Below are positions 60,712-64,000 of a stretch of DNA of 64,000 bases, piece by piece (position 1 is the first letter of the stretch; every line of letters starts with the position of its first letter). The position numbers and the translations under genes are program-made. The stretch is from Neocallimastix lanati (nom. inval.) (Eukaryota; Neocallimastigomycota; Neocallimastigomycetes; Neocallimastigales; Neocallimastigaceae). The stretch is from positions 232,501 to 296,500 of the forward strand of contig JACVTC010000001.1 in assembly GCA_016946835.1 (NCBI GenBank). Reading direction: 5' to 3'. The notes below the pieces were generated by a model that worked only from the letters and a program-made list of their open reading frames with translations, was not told the DNA's origin and ran no database searches.

Positions 60712-61735
60712 GTATGTAATGTGAATGTTTTGTTGTAATGGTAATATACTATTCAATATATTAAATATTTTTAAAAAAATTTTTTCTGAATGATTAAAAT
60801 ATTAACAATAGTCAAAATATTATCTATAATAACAGTAATATCAAAATAATAAACGTTGATCTATTAAAATATGACAAATATTTATAATTATTTTTAATAT
60901 ATATTACTTTATTTGCATTAATACCAATCAATTTTAAATTCAATTTACAAAAATATTTTTTTTTTTTTTTTTTTTTTTTAATATAAACGTAATTATTGTA
61001 AATTTAATTAATAATTGATATAGCTTTACATGAAAAAAAAAAAAAAAATTTAATAAATTAAAACTAATAATGGGTAGAATTACAATCACTAATGGACGTA
61101 AAAATAATAATATATATTTTAAATTAATTTAAGATAAGTATTAAATACATAAATATAATAATAAAAAAAAAAAAAAAAAAAAAAACTTTTTTTAGTTTAA
61201 TGTATTTATTATATAGTTCATGAAAAAAATAATTAAATTATATAATGTTTATATAGTATGATTAAGAAGAAATGGTTCAAAAATTATTTATTCAATAATA
61301 TATTGGTGATAATAAATCGAATAGATATAAAAAGAATTATACACCAAAAACAATCCATATTGTAAATGAAGGTGATAATTTTGTTTTTATAACTTATTGT
61401 TAGATAATTGAAATAAAAAAAATAATTAAATAAATAAGATATATTTTAATATAAAATATATTATATAATAAATGAATAGTATTTTAAATTATTATAGAAT
61501 TTAGTTCATTGTATAAAAAAAAAAAGTATAACAAAGGTAGTTATTTCATTTTAATTTTTTTTTTACAGCCTCAATTTATTTATATATTGATTACATGAAT
61601 TTTTTTTATAAAAAACACACAGTTAATAAAAAAAACAAATATAATTTGTCCAATTAGAACATAATAATATTTTGAATAGAATTGTGAAATAAAAAGTAAT
61701 ATTCAAAAATAAAATGTATGAATAAATTCAGAAAA
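60712..61735. other. AT-rich DNA with one possible protein relic
   Basis: Mostly non-coding. At about 61268-61402 the plus strand reads EEMVQKLFIQ, a stop, then YIGDNKSNRYKKNYTPK and TIHIVNEGDNFVFITY. Its composition is protein-like, but no family is recognised and there is no start, so at most it is a relic. Confidence 0.35.
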
Positions 61736-61739
61736 AAAA

Positions 61740-61930
61740 AAAGTCCACACTCACTTCCAGATTATAATATTACTGTTTAAAGTAATTCTTATTCCGGATT
61801 AGGGTATGAATTGACAATCTGAAAGAAATTATGTTCTTCTCCTTCAGAGGTATTGACCCTGTTTGCCTGTTTTACCTCATTTTCAACGTTCACGATTTAT
61901 TTTAAATGATTATAAAATATATATATATAT
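61740..61930 (-). pseudogene. 3' relic of the 0.7-1.3 kb gene family, opposite strand
   Basis: The minus strand reads VKQANRVNTSEGEEHNFFQ then IVNSYPNPE and a stop. This matches the TVRQASRA...EDHNF tail at 705-770 and the ankyrin-array relics (HNFFQIVNSNPN). It is closest in length of conserved frame to the ancestral tail. The rest of the gene is absent. Confidence 0.65.
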
Positions 61931-62418
61931 ATAAAATCAAATTCTGGTTTTATTTTGTTTAGTTTGATATATATATATATATATATATTTTTTTTTTTTT
62001 AGATTTTTATTCATAGTAGTATCATTTTTATAAAATTTTTATAAATAATATTTATGATAAAATTTTTCATAAATAAAAATAAAAAAGTTAATTATATAAG
62101 AGTGTAGTTTTAAAAATGGAGATATACGTATGGAATGATAAAAATTTTAAAATTAAATATATAATATTACTAATTTTTTTTTTTTTTTTTTTATTTTTAT
62201 GATACAATTGGTTCAAAATTATTAGATAATATATTTTAAATTATGAATTTATATATATATATATAAAATTCATATTTATATTTTTATATATTAGATATTA
62301 ATTAATAATAAAAGAAATAACAAAGTTTAATTAATTGCTCATAAATTTATTTATGTTAATAATAAAGCAAAAAAAAAAAAAAAAAAAAAAAGGAAAATTT
62401 TTAATTAATTATTATTTA

Positions 62419-62459
<41 letters not shown>

Positions 62460-62619
62460 GTATTCAAGTAGATAAAATATTATAAAATATGAATGTCATT
62501 CAATAACGATATATAAAGGAAAAGAAGTAATAAATAGTATATAAAAATAATATATATAATTATATATAAAATTATATATAAAAATTATGTAAATAAAAAT
62601 AATAAATAATTAAATAATT
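61931..62619. other. Gene-free AT-rich DNA
   Basis: AT dinucleotide runs (61918-61932, 61968-61987), a poly-T run of about 37 bases (62420-62457) and poly-A. No coding frame. Confidence 0.55.
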
Positions 62620-62962
62620 ATAAATAATAAAAATAAATAATAAATAATAAATAATAAATAATAAATAATAAATAATGAATAATAAATAATAAATAATAAA
62701 TAATAAATAATAAATAATAAATAATAAATAATAAATAATAAATAATAAATAATAAAAAATAAATAATAAATAATTGAATAATAAATAATAAATAATAAAT
62801 AATAAATAATAAATAATAAATAATAAATAATAAATATTAAATAATAAATAAATAAATAATAAATAATAAATAATAAATAATGAATAATAAATAATTAAAT
62901 AATTAAATAATTAAATAATAAATAATAAATAATAAATAATAAATAATAAATAATAATAAAAA
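62620..62962 (-). repeat. Heptanucleotide satellite, array 6
   Basis: aataata units in the same orientation as arrays 2 and 4, with aattgaat and aattaaat variants. The ACTCTT punctuation is absent. Confidence 0.92.
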
Positions 62963-64000
62963 TATTAAAAAAAATATAATATATAAAATAATATATAAAA
63001 CTAATATATAAAACAAATATATAAAACTAATATATAAAACAAATATATAAAAATAATATTTATTAATAATAAATAAGTTACATATAATATATATAAATAC
63101 ATATATAGTAACATAACTTTATATTTAATGTATAGAATCAGTATAATAAAAATGAAATTATTGGAAAATAATAAAAAAAAAAACAAAACAAAGAAACAGT
63201 TTTTTATTATATATATCTATATATAAAAGTTAACAACACTTTTCATTTTCTTTTTTATTTTTTTTTATTATTTACGGAAAAAAAGCAAAAATGATCTTTT
63301 TTAACAGCCAATAATTTTTATGGTGTAAAATTTTAAAATTTTAAAATCAATAATATTTAATAAATAAATAGTACATATAAATATATAATTTTTATTATAA
63401 TTTTAATATATATATTTTATTAAATAATATATAATAATGTGTACAAATCATCTATTAATTAATATAATTAGAATAGTATTAAAAAAAAAAAAAAAAAAAA
63501 AAAAAGAAATCTTTGTGTTACAACGAAATTAAAACCTTAAATGAGCAATTTTTTTTTTTTTTTAAATTGTAAAACGTCTTTAGTAATGTTGTAGTTAAAA
63601 GATAACTTTATTAATTATTTTGTTACATTCTTTTACATTATCTATTATATATATAATAGCATTTAATAATTTATATATTAAAATATATTTTGAAAAATTT
63701 ATAATTTTTACTTAATAATTTTAAGTATTAATAATAATAAAAAATAAATTTATAGATTAAATTTAAAATTGTTAAAGTAAAAAAAAAAAAAAATCTATAT
63801 ATAAAAGGAATGACATTTCACTTTTTTTTTTTTTTTTTATTTTTACTTCAGTTTTATATATCTATTATCTATTATATATTTAAGTTTTTTTTTTTTTTTT
63901 TTTATTATTTTTTCTTCAGTTATAAATATCTATTACAAATTAAAGTTTATTTATTTTAATTATATATATATATATTTATTAATTTATTTATTTATTTATT
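62963..64000. other. Gene-free AT-rich DNA to the window edge
   Basis: A short tandem ataaaacaaatat/ataaaactaatat repeat (62994-63050), homopolymers and AT runs. No feature with coding or RNA support. Confidence 0.55.

Noticed and set aside
1-64000. Dictyostelid origin of the window
   Set aside because: Base composition and Asn runs would fit, but hevein-type modules fused to GH18 with a signal peptide and the CotH protein point to anaerobic fungi. The assignment is still an inference.
1-64000. Polyadenylation and TATA signals
   Set aside because: AATAAA and TATAAA occur everywhere at this base composition, so no individual site can be called from sequence alone.

Overview
The window looks like nuclear DNA of a very AT-rich fungus, most probably an anaerobic gut fungus (Neocallimastigomycota). 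The grounds are: extreme A/T bias outside exons; long poly-A and poly-T runs and heptanucleotide satellites; spliceosomal introns of about 160-370 bp with GT/AG ends; Asn-rich protein segments; and a gene set that fits this group, namely a secreted chitin-binding GH18 chitinase, a surface-anchored CotH-kinase protein, a seven-helix receptor and a local burst of ankyrin-repeat genes. A dictyostelid-like genome would share the base composition, but the hevein-type chitin-binding modules fused to GH18 and the CotH protein argue for a fungus. No ribosomal RNA or intact tRNA was seen.

Layout. 0-2.1 kb: relics of an unidentified multicopy gene family and the 3' part of a LINE retroelement. 3.4-6.0 kb: a five-exon chitinase (minus strand, 560 aa when spliced). 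6-13.3 kb: gene-free simple repeats and minisatellites. 13.3-14.3 kb: the 3' end of a Ty1/copia element with a probable LTR. 15.4-17.9 kb: a nearly complete but broken LINE (endonuclease, reverse transcriptase, C-terminal part). 19.2-22.0 kb: a four-exon CotH protein (minus strand, 637 aa). 22.6-27.9 kb: large satellite arrays. 28.5-29.9 kb: MITE-like and SINE-like repeats. 32.6-33.1 kb: satellite. 34.5-36.2 kb: a four-exon seven-helix receptor (plus strand, 416 aa). 37.2-38.15 kb: satellite. 38.5-57.2 kb: six ankyrin-repeat genes or pseudogenes, five of them in a tandem array with a unit of about 2.8 kb. 57-64 kb: more AT-rich DNA with two MITE-like copies, a SINE-like copy, a hairpin, another relic of the family seen at 0-1.3 kb, and a last satellite array.

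The exon models of the three spliced genes come from reading GT/AG junctions by eye. In each case the exon lengths add up to a whole number of codons with one continuous reading frame. The most interesting part is the ankyrin cluster. Each repeat unit carries one ankyrin gene plus the same two dead passengers (an ankyrin N-terminal relic and a 3' relic of the 0.7-1.3 kb family). The copies differ in N-terminus (cytosolic start versus a hydrophobic anchor apparently made from leader sequence), they differ in frame at homopolymers, and their mosaic variants suggest gene conversion.
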